NCBI GenBank assembly: GCA_012511425.1
Contig: JAAZGC010000079.1
Span: 1-9,625 of the forward strand
Direction: 5' to 3'
DNA from: Clostridiales bacterium
GTDB lineage: Bacteria; Bacillota; Clostridia; Oscillospirales; CAG-272
DNA length: 9,625 nt
Numbering within the stretch: the first letter of the stretch is position 1; each line of letters opens with the position of its first letter. Under the pieces are notes generated by a model. It was not told the origin of the DNA. It did no database searches and saw nothing but the letters and a program-made list of their open reading frames with translations. This document shows, in pieces, positions 1-6,079 of this stretch. Both the position numbers and the translations under genes were made by a program.

Positions 1-545
1 GTCGGATGATATTTCTCATCAAGATGCCAGGGACGGCTGATATAGCTGTTGCAGTCAAGACCGTTCGCGTTTATGTCGGCGTCTGCGCCGAGTTCGTTTT
101 TCAGCCAGTGATAATAGTCGTCGGCGTAACCCTGTTCGGTATATGCGGAAATGTCCGGCTTCCGCCAATAGTGCATGTATCCGTCGCATAAATCGACCGC
201 TTCAAATCCGAGCCGATTTCGCAGCGGAGAGACGTGCATTTACCCGCAGACTTGCGTCTGATAACCGAGCCTTGTAAATTCCGAACCCAAGGTGCGGCTG
301 TAATTCCAGTCAACGCCGTCCCGGTAACCGACACGCCCGGTATTTGCCGGCTTCAGACCGGTATGAAAGACCGCGCGGGCAGGAACACAGGTCGGACAAG
401 AGCTGTAAGCGTTGGGGAAATATATTCCTTTCTGCGCAAGCGAATCAAGATACGGAGTGGTAACATCGGGATGACCCGCAAAACCGAGACAATCGGAGCG
501 GTATTCATCCGCAGTAATAATGAGAATATTCGGGCGTTTTGACAT
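1..545 (-). pseudogene. Sulfatase (arylsulfatase family), 3'-truncated by the window edge and interrupted by an in-frame TAA
   Basis: The first 101 codons encode a typical type I sulfatase N-terminus: the metal-site strand PNILIITADEYRSD (D13, with E14 where DD is usual), then S-C-P-T-C53-V-P-A-R57, the CxPxR signature whose cysteine is oxidised to formylglycine by a maturase (anSME in anaerobes). Codon 102 (240-242) is TAA. The same frame then stays open to the left edge and reads MHVSPLRNRLGFEAVDLCDG and on to a PWHLDEKYHP-like segment, normal sulfatase sequence. Family members have G-K-[MW]-H here, so the TAA replaces the conserved active-site lysine; a single A-to-T change from AAA would explain it. 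ATG at 543-545 is chosen over upstream in-frame ATGs because GAGGGA lies just before it. It starts 13 bp after the CAP-protein stop, so co-transcription is likely. The intact downstream frame implies a recent mutation, an assembly error or, less likely, recoding. Family assignment is firm; substrate is unknown. Confidence 0.85.
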
Positions 546-558
546 AATCTGTCCCTCG

Positions 559-1908
559 TCAGACTTCATGCGCGACAAAGACCTGAGTAATGTAGCAGTT
601 GGCCGCGCTGCATACAACCCCGACTCCGGTGTGCCTGTAAATTTCCGAAAGGATATTTTCGCGCTGAGTCGAGCTGTTTATCCAGCAGTCAACCATTTCG
701 ATGCTGTCGCTCTCAAGTGTAGTGCAGATTAGATTTTCATCGATGGCCTTGTAGGCGTCGCCTATATATCTTTCGGCGACCGAACGCCCGTCGGGCGAGA
801 TGTGTCCGTAATAATTCGACCTTGCCATATCGTCGCTGTGAAGGAAGGCGCAGTCGGCGGCTTCGCTTTCCCAGATAAGCGGGGAAAGCCCCTTGACAGC
901 TCTGAAACCGTTTGTAAGGTCGGATATCTGCCTTGCCTGTTCATAGCAGTAAGCTGAAGATGAGGTATCGACCGGCATTGAATAGCCATTCATTATAAGC
1001 CTTACTCCCCAGACATTTGAATTGTCAAATTCATCCCGGTAAACGCTCATAGAGTAGCTTCGGGCAATGTCGGTGTATTCTTCGCGGGCTGTCGAAACCG
1101 CCGGCTGAATGGTTTCGCGTCTGTCTCCCGCCAGAACGGTCTGACCGTTGTTTGAAAAAGGCTGACCGGCAATAACTCCGTTCGATACCCTGAAACCGGG
1201 CGATGAAGTTATAAACCCGCATACAACGCCGCGGCTTACGGCAACGCTCAGATAAGCGGCGTAGTCGCCGGTGTAGCTGTACCATGTGAGCCCTTCAGCG
1301 CCGATGCCCTGACGGTCCGGCTGTCCGAATGCAAGAAGCAGCTCCGATTCGGTTTCTCCGCAAACTATCTTGCGGGAACCGATCTCAAGTGCAACCCCGT
1401 CCGATATTCCGATATTTACGGTTCGGGTGTTTCCGTCCCATTTGACATCGGCTCCGAACGCTTCGGAAAGGGCTCTTAGCGGGACATATGTGCGGTCGTT
1501 TATCAGAACCGGGGCGTTATCAAACAGGAAAGCTCTGGTCTCTCCGGTCGATATCAGCTGAACCTGTGTTGAGCCGACCGTGAGCCGTACGGTTGAAGCC
1601 TTGTAGGTTATCGTTATCATCTGTGTCGACTGATCCCAAGCGACGGAAGCGCCGAAAGCCTCAGTTACGGCTCTGAGAGGGATGAAGACGCGGTCGGATA
1701 TGATAACTGCGGGAGCATCCGAAATCAGCTGCTGTCCGTTGATAAAAACGGATATATTTTCCCCGGAGATGTTTATTTCCGCTTCCGAGGATCTCTCGTA
1801 AGCGTATAAAATATTTTCGGCAGCGTACAATGCCGGCGAGATCGGCACTGTAAACATCGCGAGTGCTGACAACAAAGCAGTTGTTTTAATAAATATATTG
1901 TTTTTCAT
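559..1908 (-). CDS. Secreted CAP-domain protein with copper-amine-oxidase-N-like domain
   Basis: A 449-residue protein starting at the ATG at 1906-1908, which has GAGGAAT upstream; an in-frame ATG nine codons earlier lacks this support. Residues 1-30 form a signal peptide (MKNN, hydrophobic stretch, then about PALYA/A), so export is expected. Residues about 52-166 hold two copies of the R-x-[FY]-[IV]-P-L-R-A...AFGA-x-V-x-WD pattern (R73-D92 and R139-D158) typical of the Cu_amine_oxidN-type domain, thought to act in wall or substrate attachment in Clostridia. Residues about 170-290 resemble the CAP-associated N domain. The C-terminal 125 residues are a CAP/SCP domain: H357-SDDMA, YYGH369-ISPDGRS, DE391N, and RHTGVGV near 425-431. 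The bacterial consensus SPGHR-x-NIL is here S-S-T-Q415-R-E-N-I-L, so one usually conserved histidine is glutamine. CAP proteins of bacteria mostly lack a defined activity. It precedes the sulfatase and diverges from hsp20 across a CIRCE element. Confidence 0.87.
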   Translation of the reverse strand: MKNNIFIKTTALLSALAMFTVPISPALYAAENILYAYERSSEAEINISGENISVFINGQQLISDAPAVIISDRVFIPLRAVTEAFGASVAWDQSTQMITITYKASTVRLTVGSTQVQLISTGETRAFLFDNAPVLINDRTYVPLRALSEAFGADVKWDGNTRTVNIGISDGVALEIGSRKIVCGETESELLLAFGQPDRQGIGAEGLTWYSYTGDYAAYLSVAVSRGVVCGFITSSPGFRVSNGVIAGQPFSNNGQTVLAGDRRETIQPAVSTAREEYTDIARSYSMSVYRDEFDNSNVWGVRLIMNGYSMPVDTSSSAYCYEQARQISDLTNGFRAVKGLSPLIWESEAADCAFLHSDDMARSNYYGHISPDGRSVAERYIGDAYKAIDENLICTTLESDSIEMVDCWINSSTQRENILSEIYRHTGVGVVCSAANCYITQVFVAHEV

Positions 1909-1928
1909 GGCATATTCCTCGGTGAATA

Positions 1929-1955
1929 TTAGCACTCACAATCATCGAGTGCTGA
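1929..1955. promoter_or_regulatory. CIRCE operator (HrcA binding site)
   Basis: TTAGCACTC, nine bases, then GAGTGCTGA. The CIRCE consensus is TTAGCACTC-N9-GAGTGCTAA, so 17 of 18 arm bases match. HrcA represses class I heat-shock genes through this element. It lies 201 bp before the hsp20 start but only 20 bp upstream of the CAP-protein ATG on the other strand. Overlapping -10-like sequences lie beside it (TATAAT on plus at 1973-1978; TATTAT on minus at 1974-1979), each without a convincing -35. It could therefore control hsp20, the CAP gene, or both. Confidence 0.9.
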
Positions 1956-1987
1956 AATTTACCCGCAGTACATATAATATCGGGTAT

Positions 1988-2016
1988 TTGTTAATAAACA
2001 TATGCTATAATATAAT
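1988..2016 (+). promoter_or_regulatory. Sigma-A promoter for hsp20
   Basis: TTGTTA (1988-1993), a 17-bp spacer, then TATAAT (2011-2016); a second TATAAT at 2006-2011 is too close to this -35. Transcription would start near 2023, leaving an unusually long leader of about 130 nt before the hsp20 ATG. The leader is purine-rich with only short potential hairpins. The CIRCE ends 32 bp upstream of the -35 rather than overlapping the start site. Confidence 0.7.
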
Positions 2017-2156
2017 CGTAACGAAAAGAGAAAAGGAAGGGCAAAGCCGGAGGCATCGGCATCGGACAGCTTTGGATAGCAGACGAACGATGCAAGTGCC
2101 AAAAGCCGCCGCCTTTTCGGAACAAAGAATAACAGACAGAACAGGAGATAATAATA

Positions 2157-2588
2157 ATGTTTGAACTTACACCTTTCAGCCGCAGAGCAAATGATCTTAT
2201 GAATTTCGACCTTTGGAGAGATATCCCCTTCTTCCGCGACGCGAAGAACGTTCCGGATTGCCCCTTTAAAACCGACATCAAAGACGGTGGCGACCATTAC
2301 CTGATCGAATCGGAGCTTCCCGGATTTGACCGCGAAAATATAAAGGTCAAAGTCGAAGACGAATATCTTACCGTCCGCGCCGAGCGCAGGGAAGAGACCG
2401 ATGAAAAGGATGACAGCGGAAAATTCATCCGCCGCGAGCGTTCATACGGCGTTTTTGAGCGCAGCTTCGACGTCTCCCAAATTCAGACCGACAAGATAAC
2501 CGCCGAATATAAGGACGGAATTCTGAAACTGAATCTTCCCAAAAAGAACGAAAGCAAGCCCAATTCAAGCGAAATCGAAGTAAAGTAA
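2157..2588 (+). CDS. Hsp20/alpha-crystallin small heat-shock protein
   Basis: A 143-residue protein, the usual size for bacterial Hsp20. It acts as an ATP-independent cytosolic holdase that keeps denaturing proteins soluble for DnaK/GroEL. The alpha-crystallin domain runs from about residue 35 to 128: FKTDIKDGGDHYLIESELPGF at its start, then KVKVEDEYLTVRAERRE, the RSYGVFERSF segment and the hallmark DGILKLNLPKK. The C-terminus carries an I-x-V motif (IEV, followed by the last K), which normally docks into a neighbouring subunit during oligomer assembly. The short N-terminal arm contains the F-x-x-W-R-D-I-P-F type sequence common in clostridial members. The ATG is preceded by AGGAGA at 2143-2148 with a suitable spacing. 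It is monocistronic: own promoter upstream, strong terminator 15 bp after the stop. A CIRCE in the upstream region suggests HrcA control. Confidence 0.95.
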   Translation: MFELTPFSRRANDLMNFDLWRDIPFFRDAKNVPDCPFKTDIKDGGDHYLIESELPGFDRENIKVKVEDEYLTVRAERREETDEKDDSGKFIRRERSYGVFERSFDVSQIQTDKITAEYKDGILKLNLPKKNESKPNSSEIEVK

Positions 2589-2603
2589 AAAACTCTGCAC
2601 CTG

Positions 2604-2632
2604 CCCTTCCGGTATATGCCGGGAGGGTTTTT
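2604..2632 (+). terminator. Rho-independent terminator of hsp20
   Basis: Stem CCCTTCCGG (2604-2612) pairs with CCGGGAGGG (2619-2627), nine pairs including one G-T, around a six-base loop. TTTTT follows at 2628-2632. It sits 15 bp after the hsp20 stop. Confidence 0.92.
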
Positions 2633-2747
2633 GCTTCAATATCTATTTTAACATATTTTCTTGAAAAATCAAGTGCGGCAGGAGCCAAATCGGCTGTTAA
2701 AAACATATTTTAAAGATATTTTACAAATATTCCGATAATTAAACCAA

Positions 2748-2767
2748 ATGATATGATATCCTATCAT
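2748..2767. repeat. Short inverted repeat, operator-like
   Basis: ATGATA (2748-2753) and TATCAT (2762-2767) form perfect arms separated by eight bases. The left arm overlaps a possible -10 (TATGAT, 2752-2757), but no good -35 is present. It is the only operator-like element before the metallo-hydrolase gene. The arms are AT-rich and short, so chance is a real alternative. Confidence 0.35.
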
Positions 2768-2774
2768 GAGATTA

Positions 2775-2816
2775 GCGCCGTGCTGCCGGTAATTTTATCC
2801 CGGCTCCTGCCGGCGC
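2775..2816 (+). other. GC-rich potential stem-loop in the leader of the metallo-hydrolase gene
   Basis: Outer arms GCGCCG (2775-2780) and CGGCGC (2811-2816) enclose inner arms GCCGG (2785-2789) and CCGGC (2800-2804) around a ten-base AT-rich loop, with an asymmetric internal bulge between. No T-run follows, so it is not a standard terminator. It ends about 30 bp before the ribosome binding site of the next gene and may be a leader structure. Confidence 0.45.
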
Positions 2817-2859
2817 GGAAAATATGATGACCGGAAAAAACTCATTCAAGGAGACAGCA

Positions 2860-3681
2860 ATGAAACTGACGTATTACGGCACCGCCGCAGCCGAGGGCTG
2901 GCCGGGCGTTTTCTGCCGCTGCAAAGCCTGCATAAAAGCAAAAGAACTCGGCGGCCGCAATATTCGCACCCGTTCGCAGGCCTGCATCGACGATAAGCTT
3001 CTTATAGACTTCCCGGCGGACACATATCTCCATGTGCTCAATTACGGATTGGATCTGACAAGGATAAAGAATCTTCTCATAACCCACAATCATATGGATC
3101 ATTTTTATCCTGCTGAGTTCTGGTGCCGCAACGAAGGTATTGCGAACGATCTCGAACCGGAATACGAAGTGCTTTATGTCTGGGGTGACAAGGCTATTCT
3201 GAACGGTATTGCCAACCGCGGCGAATGCTCGGAAAAGCGGGTTCAGTTCCGAGAGCTCCCTCTGCTTACCACCGCCGATGTCGAAGGCTACTGCGTGACA
3301 GCGCTCCCCGCCGATCATGACCAGACATCCGGCTGCCGCATCTATGTTATTTCGAAGGATGACAAAACCCTGCTTTACGCCCATGATACCGGATTCCCGC
3401 CGGCAGAAGTATGGGAATATTTCGAAGCGAATCATCTCTATTTCGACTTTGTCTCAATCGACGACTGCAGCGGGCTGAATTCCGGCCGCAGAGGCCATAT
3501 GGGACTCGACGCCGCCGATGAAATGCGTCAGCGGATGCTCGATATCGGCGTCGCAGACTCGAAAACGATATTCTGCCTCAATCACTTCAGCCACAACTGC
3601 CTTTCAACCTATGATGAAATGCAGGAAGCGGCAGGCGATCGCTATCTTATCTCCTACGACGGAATGAGCGTCGAATTCTGA
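2860..3681 (+). CDS. PhnP-like metallo-beta-lactamase-fold hydrolase
   Basis: A 273-residue protein of the metallo-beta-lactamase superfamily. The ATG at 2860 is chosen because AAGGAG lies at 2848-2853; in-frame ATGs at 2824 and 2827 have no such signal. The core metal motif is H76-N-H78-M-D80-H81 (THNHMDHF), binding two metal ions. Further ligands are probably H in PADHDQTSG, D in YAHDTGF, and H in the final NHFSHN. Near the N-terminus F-C19-R-C21-K-A-C24 is a CxCxxC cluster like the structural zinc site of PhnP, the phosphodiesterase that opens 5-phosphoribosyl 1,2-cyclic phosphate. No phosphonate (phn) genes are nearby, so another small phosphodiester or unrelated substrate is possible. 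No clear promoter or terminator is seen, and the next feature is a tRNA with its own promoter. The fold is certain; the substrate is not known. Confidence 0.9.
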   Translation: MKLTYYGTAAAEGWPGVFCRCKACIKAKELGGRNIRTRSQACIDDKLLIDFPADTYLHVLNYGLDLTRIKNLLITHNHMDHFYPAEFWCRNEGIANDLEPEYEVLYVWGDKAILNGIANRGECSEKRVQFRELPLLTTADVEGYCVTALPADHDQTSGCRIYVISKDDKTLLYAHDTGFPPAEVWEYFEANHLYFDFVSIDDCSGLNSGRRGHMGLDAADEMRQRMLDIGVADSKTIFCLNHFSHNCLSTYDEMQEAAGDRYLISYDGMSVEF

Positions 3682-3754
3682 TTTTTAAAACATAATTATC
3701 CGTATTTCCGGCGGCAGGCGAAGCGGCAAAACTCAAATATTTTCGTTTTACCCC

Positions 3755-3783
3755 TTTACAAATGCGGCATTTTGTGGTATAAT
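3755..3783 (+). promoter_or_regulatory. Sigma-A promoter for tRNA-Leu
   Basis: TTTACA (3755-3760), a 17-bp spacer, then TATAAT (3778-3783) preceded by TGG, which makes an extended -10. The start site would be near 3790, about 38 nt before the mature tRNA. A small hairpin (CGCAGC 3796-3801 with GCTGCG 3807-3812) falls in this leader. Confidence 0.85.
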
Positions 3784-3827
3784 ACCTTTCACAGGCGCAG
3801 CACAAGGCTGCGTTTCCGCCCGAACAT

Positions 3828-3913
3828 GCAGATATGGCGGAACTGGTAGACGCGCTGGTTTCAGGTACCAGTGATGAACAGTCATGAGGGTTCGAGTCCC
3901 TCTATCTGCACCA
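3828..3913 (+). tRNA. tRNA-Leu (anticodon CAG)
   Basis: An 86-nt cloverleaf. Acceptor GCAGATA (3828-3834) pairs with TATCTGC (3903-3909), followed by discriminator A and an encoded CCA. The anticodon stem CTGGT/ACCAG holds the loop TTCAGGT, giving anticodon CAG, which reads CUG. The long variable arm (TGA...TCA) marks the class II type expected for leucine, and the T arm is GAGGG-TTCGAGT-CCCTC. It is a stand-alone gene with its own promoter and terminator. Confidence 0.97.
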
Positions 3914-3915
3914 AC

Positions 3916-3951
3916 ACAACCCGGACTTTAATCGGTTCGGGTTGTTTTATT
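3916..3951 (+). terminator. Rho-independent terminator after tRNA-Leu
   Basis: ACAACCCG (3916-3923) pairs with CGGGTTGT (3938-3945), and the stem can continue inward by three or four pairs (GAC with GTT-type pairing). TTTTATT follows from 3945. It begins two bases after the CCA end. Confidence 0.88.
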
Positions 3952-3995
3952 CCCAAAGTTTAAAACAGCCGTGAAATACGTTTACCGAAACAACA

Positions 3996-4024
3996 TTGAT
4001 TTTTTTGTGACGGCAGTGTATAAT
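3996..4024 (+). promoter_or_regulatory. Sigma-A promoter for cysK
   Basis: TTGATT (3996-4001), a 17-bp spacer, then TATAAT (4019-4024). The start site would be near 4031, giving a leader of about 45 nt. That is too short for a T-box or known riboswitch, so any control of this gene is likely by a protein at the promoter; no operator is evident. Confidence 0.82.
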
Positions 4025-4074
4025 AAATAATCAATCTGCAAGGCAGGGATGATAAATACTATGAGGAAAATTAA

Positions 4075-5007
4075 ATGGCCAGAATCTACACTTCCGTCGA
4101 TCAGCTTATCGGAAAAACGCCGCTGCTCGAGCTTGTCCGCATAGAAAAGGAACTCGGGCTTAAGGCGAAGATATACGCAAAGCTTGAATTCGTTAATCCC
4201 GCCGGCTCGGTTAAGGACCGCGTCGCCGCAGCGATGATAAACGACGCCGAAAAGTCGGGACAGCTCAGAAAAACATCCGTCATAATCGAGCCGACCTCCG
4301 GAAACACCGGCATCGGACTTGCTGCGGTTGCGGCCTCCCGCGGCTACCGCGTGATAATAGTTATGCCGGATTCAATGTCGGTGGAAAGACAGTTGTTGAT
4401 GAAGGCATACGGCGCAGAGCTGGTGCTGACGGACGGCGCAAAGGGAATGCAGGGAGCAATCGATAAAGCCGATGAGCTTGCCCGGGAAATCCCCGACAGC
4501 TTTATCCCCGGTCAGTTTGTCAATCCCTCAAATCCAAAAGCTCATTATGACACGACAGGCCCCGAGATCTGGGAAGACACCAACGGCAAAGTCAATATTT
4601 TTGTCAGCGGCGTCGGAACGGGAGGTACCATCAGCGGCACCGGCAGATATCTTAAAGAAAAGAATCCCGCAATCAAAGTCATAGCGGTAGAACCGGATAC
4701 ATCGGCGGTGCTCAGCGGCGGCAAACCCGGCTCGCATAAACTCCAAGGTATCGGCGCGGGATTTATCCCGAAAACCTTAGATGTCTCGATTTACGACGAG
4801 GTAATAAGAATATCCGCCGAAAACGCCTTTGAATACGCAAGACTGATAGGACGCCGTGAGGGCATCTTGGTCGGTATCAGCTCGGGAGCGGCTGCTGCTG
4901 CGGCGGCTGAGCTTGCAAAGCGTCCCGAAAACGAAGGAAAGATAATAGTCGCGCTGCTGCCGGATTTAGGCGACCGCTATCTTTCAACCCCGCTTTTTGC
5001 GGAATAA
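4075..5007 (+). CDS. cysK: Cysteine synthase (O-acetylserine sulfhydrylase)
   Basis: A 310-residue, full-length fold-type II PLP enzyme that makes L-cysteine from O-acetylserine and sulfide in the cytosol. The N-terminal IGKTPLLEL and the PLP-lysine motif NPAGSVK47DR are classic. The substrate-binding loop is E72-P-T-S-G-N-T-G79 and the PLP-phosphate loop is G181-T-G-G-T185. NPSNPKAHYDTTGPEIW, KLQGIGAGFIP, GISSGAA and the C-terminal LGDRYLSTPLF also match CysK. The KLQGIGAGFIP loop and overall length favour CysK over cystathionine beta-synthase; the related CysM isozyme is less likely but not excluded. The ATG has GAGGAA (4063-4068) eight bases upstream. The pyridoxamine kinase gene begins 71 bp downstream on the same strand with no strong terminator between, so co-transcription is plausible and would pair this PLP enzyme with a cofactor-salvage kinase. 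Confidence 0.96.
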   Translation: MARIYTSVDQLIGKTPLLELVRIEKELGLKAKIYAKLEFVNPAGSVKDRVAAAMINDAEKSGQLRKTSVIIEPTSGNTGIGLAAVAASRGYRVIIVMPDSMSVERQLLMKAYGAELVLTDGAKGMQGAIDKADELAREIPDSFIPGQFVNPSNPKAHYDTTGPEIWEDTNGKVNIFVSGVGTGGTISGTGRYLKEKNPAIKVIAVEPDTSAVLSGGKPGSHKLQGIGAGFIPKTLDVSIYDEVIRISAENAFEYARLIGRREGILVGISSGAAAAAAAELAKRPENEGKIIVALLPDLGDRYLSTPLFAE

Positions 5008-5078
5008 GCACAACAAATACAGAGTTGCCGCAAGGCTTCTCTAATATATTTAAAAATAAAGATACAGAGGTATTTTAA

Positions 5079-5915
5079 ATGTCATCCGAAAAACCCCGCA
5101 TTCTTACGATCCAGGATATTTCGTGTGTAGGTCAGTGCTCTCTTACCGTTGCACTGCCTGTAATCTCCGCCTGCGGCGTTGAAGCCGCGGTGCTGCCGTC
5201 GGCAGTTCTCTCTACCCATACCGGAGGATTCAAGGGCTTTACCTTCCGCGACCTCACCGACGATATGCCTGATATAGAAAAACATTGGGAAAAAGAGGGA
5301 ATTTATTTCGACGCCTTTTACACCGGCTATCTCGGCTCGGTAAAACAGGTGGACATAGTCCGTCAGATTCTTTCATCAAGAGGAGTTGCGGGAGCACCGA
5401 AGATAATAGACCCCGCAATGGCGGATCACGGCAAGCTGTATGTCGGTTTTACCGACGAATTTGTCGAGGCGATGAAGGCTTTGGCAGCGGATGCCGATTT
5501 CATTCTGCCGAATGTCACCGAAGCCGCTTTTCTTACCGGAATTGAATATAAAGAAACTTACGATGAGGCATATGTCGATTCGCTTGCCGAAGGCCTGCTT
5601 TCCCTCGGATCAAAGAATGTGGTGCTGACCGGCATCGGCTACACCCCGGATACCACCGGAGTCGTCGTATACGAAGGCGGCAAGAAGAGATATTATAAGC
5701 ATATAAAACTTGATCAAAGCTGCCACGGCACCGGAGACATCTACGCCGCCGCCTTCACCGGCGCATATATGCGCGGAAGAACCGCATATGATTCGGCAAG
5801 GATTGCCGCCGATTATGTTGTACGCTGCATTGAAAACACCCCGCCGGATCATTGGTACGGAGCCTGCTTCGAGGGAGTGCTGGGCGAGCTTATAAAAGCC
5901 GTCAAATCAAAATAA
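5079..5915 (+). CDS. Pyridoxamine/pyridoxal kinase (PLP salvage)
   Basis: A 278-residue ribokinase-superfamily kinase. It phosphorylates pyridoxal, pyridoxamine or pyridoxine with ATP, feeding pyridoxal phosphate salvage in the cytosol. The N-terminal LTIQDISCVGQCSLTVALPVISACGVEAAVLPSAVLSTHTGGF, given here as two adjoining halves, is the vitamer-binding region: the GQCSL loop (18-22) and STHTGG (45-50). Mid-protein YTGYLGS and DPAMADHG match PdxK/PdxY proteins, as does DFILPNVTEAAFLTG. The C-terminal H-G217-like motif reads HGTGD with D220 as catalytic base, in the anion-hole region shared by the superfamily. Length fits PdxY-like enzymes of Clostridia. The ATG follows AGAGGT about eight bases upstream. 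It lies 71 bp after cysK with no convincing promoter of its own in the gap. Family assignment is strong; which vitamer is preferred cannot be read from sequence. Confidence 0.93.
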   Translation: MSSEKPRILTIQDISCVGQCSLTVALPVISACGVEAAVLPSAVLSTHTGGFKGFTFRDLTDDMPDIEKHWEKEGIYFDAFYTGYLGSVKQVDIVRQILSSRGVAGAPKIIDPAMADHGKLYVGFTDEFVEAMKALAADADFILPNVTEAAFLTGIEYKETYDEAYVDSLAEGLLSLGSKNVVLTGIGYTPDTTGVVVYEGGKKRYYKHIKLDQSCHGTGDIYAAAFTGAYMRGRTAYDSARIAADYVVRCIENTPPDHWYGACFEGVLGELIKAVKSK

Positions 5916-6009
5916 GCCATTAATTTTATACCGGAACTGGGTCAGATAAATGTTACCGCAGTGTTTGATTCCTGCATAAATATGCAATGTTAAATTTAAT
6001 CGTTGTTTC

Positions 6010-6038
6010 TTGACTCCGCTTTGAATTTGATGTATAAT
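6010..6038 (+). promoter_or_regulatory. Sigma-A promoter for the solute-binding lipoprotein
   Basis: TTGACT (6010-6015), a 17-bp spacer, then TATAAT (6033-6038), one mismatch from full consensus. The start site would be near 6045. A perfect 6-bp inverted repeat, TGCATA-AA-TATGCA (5973-5986), lies 23 bp upstream of the -35 and could be an activator site, though it is short. Confidence 0.87.
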
Positions 6039-6079
6039 CAGCAAAACGCAAAGGCATATATTTCAAGGAGGAAATTGTC

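Noticed and set aside
2114..2147. Possible fourU-type RNA thermometer: TTTT at 2114-2117 against the hsp20 AGGA
   Set aside because: Only about five pairs form and the flanks do not extend the helix, so it would be too weak.
2090..2164. Short upstream reading frame (MQVPKAAAF..., 24 codons) in the hsp20 leader, overlapping the hsp20 start by 8 bases
   Set aside because: No good ribosome binding site precedes it and it shows no recognisable leader-peptide feature; most likely chance.
2650..2711. AACATATTTT occurring twice (2650-2659 and 2702-2711)
   Set aside because: Short AT-rich duplication in an AT-rich gap; not distinguishable from chance.
5025..5050. Promoter-like TTGCCG...TATATT before the pyridoxamine kinase gene
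   Set aside because: The spacer is 14 bp, too short for sigma-A; co-transcription with cysK is simpler.
5945..5965. Half-match to a catabolite (cre) site, TGTTACCGC, upstream of the solute-binding protein gene
   Set aside because: The right half of the cre consensus is not matched.
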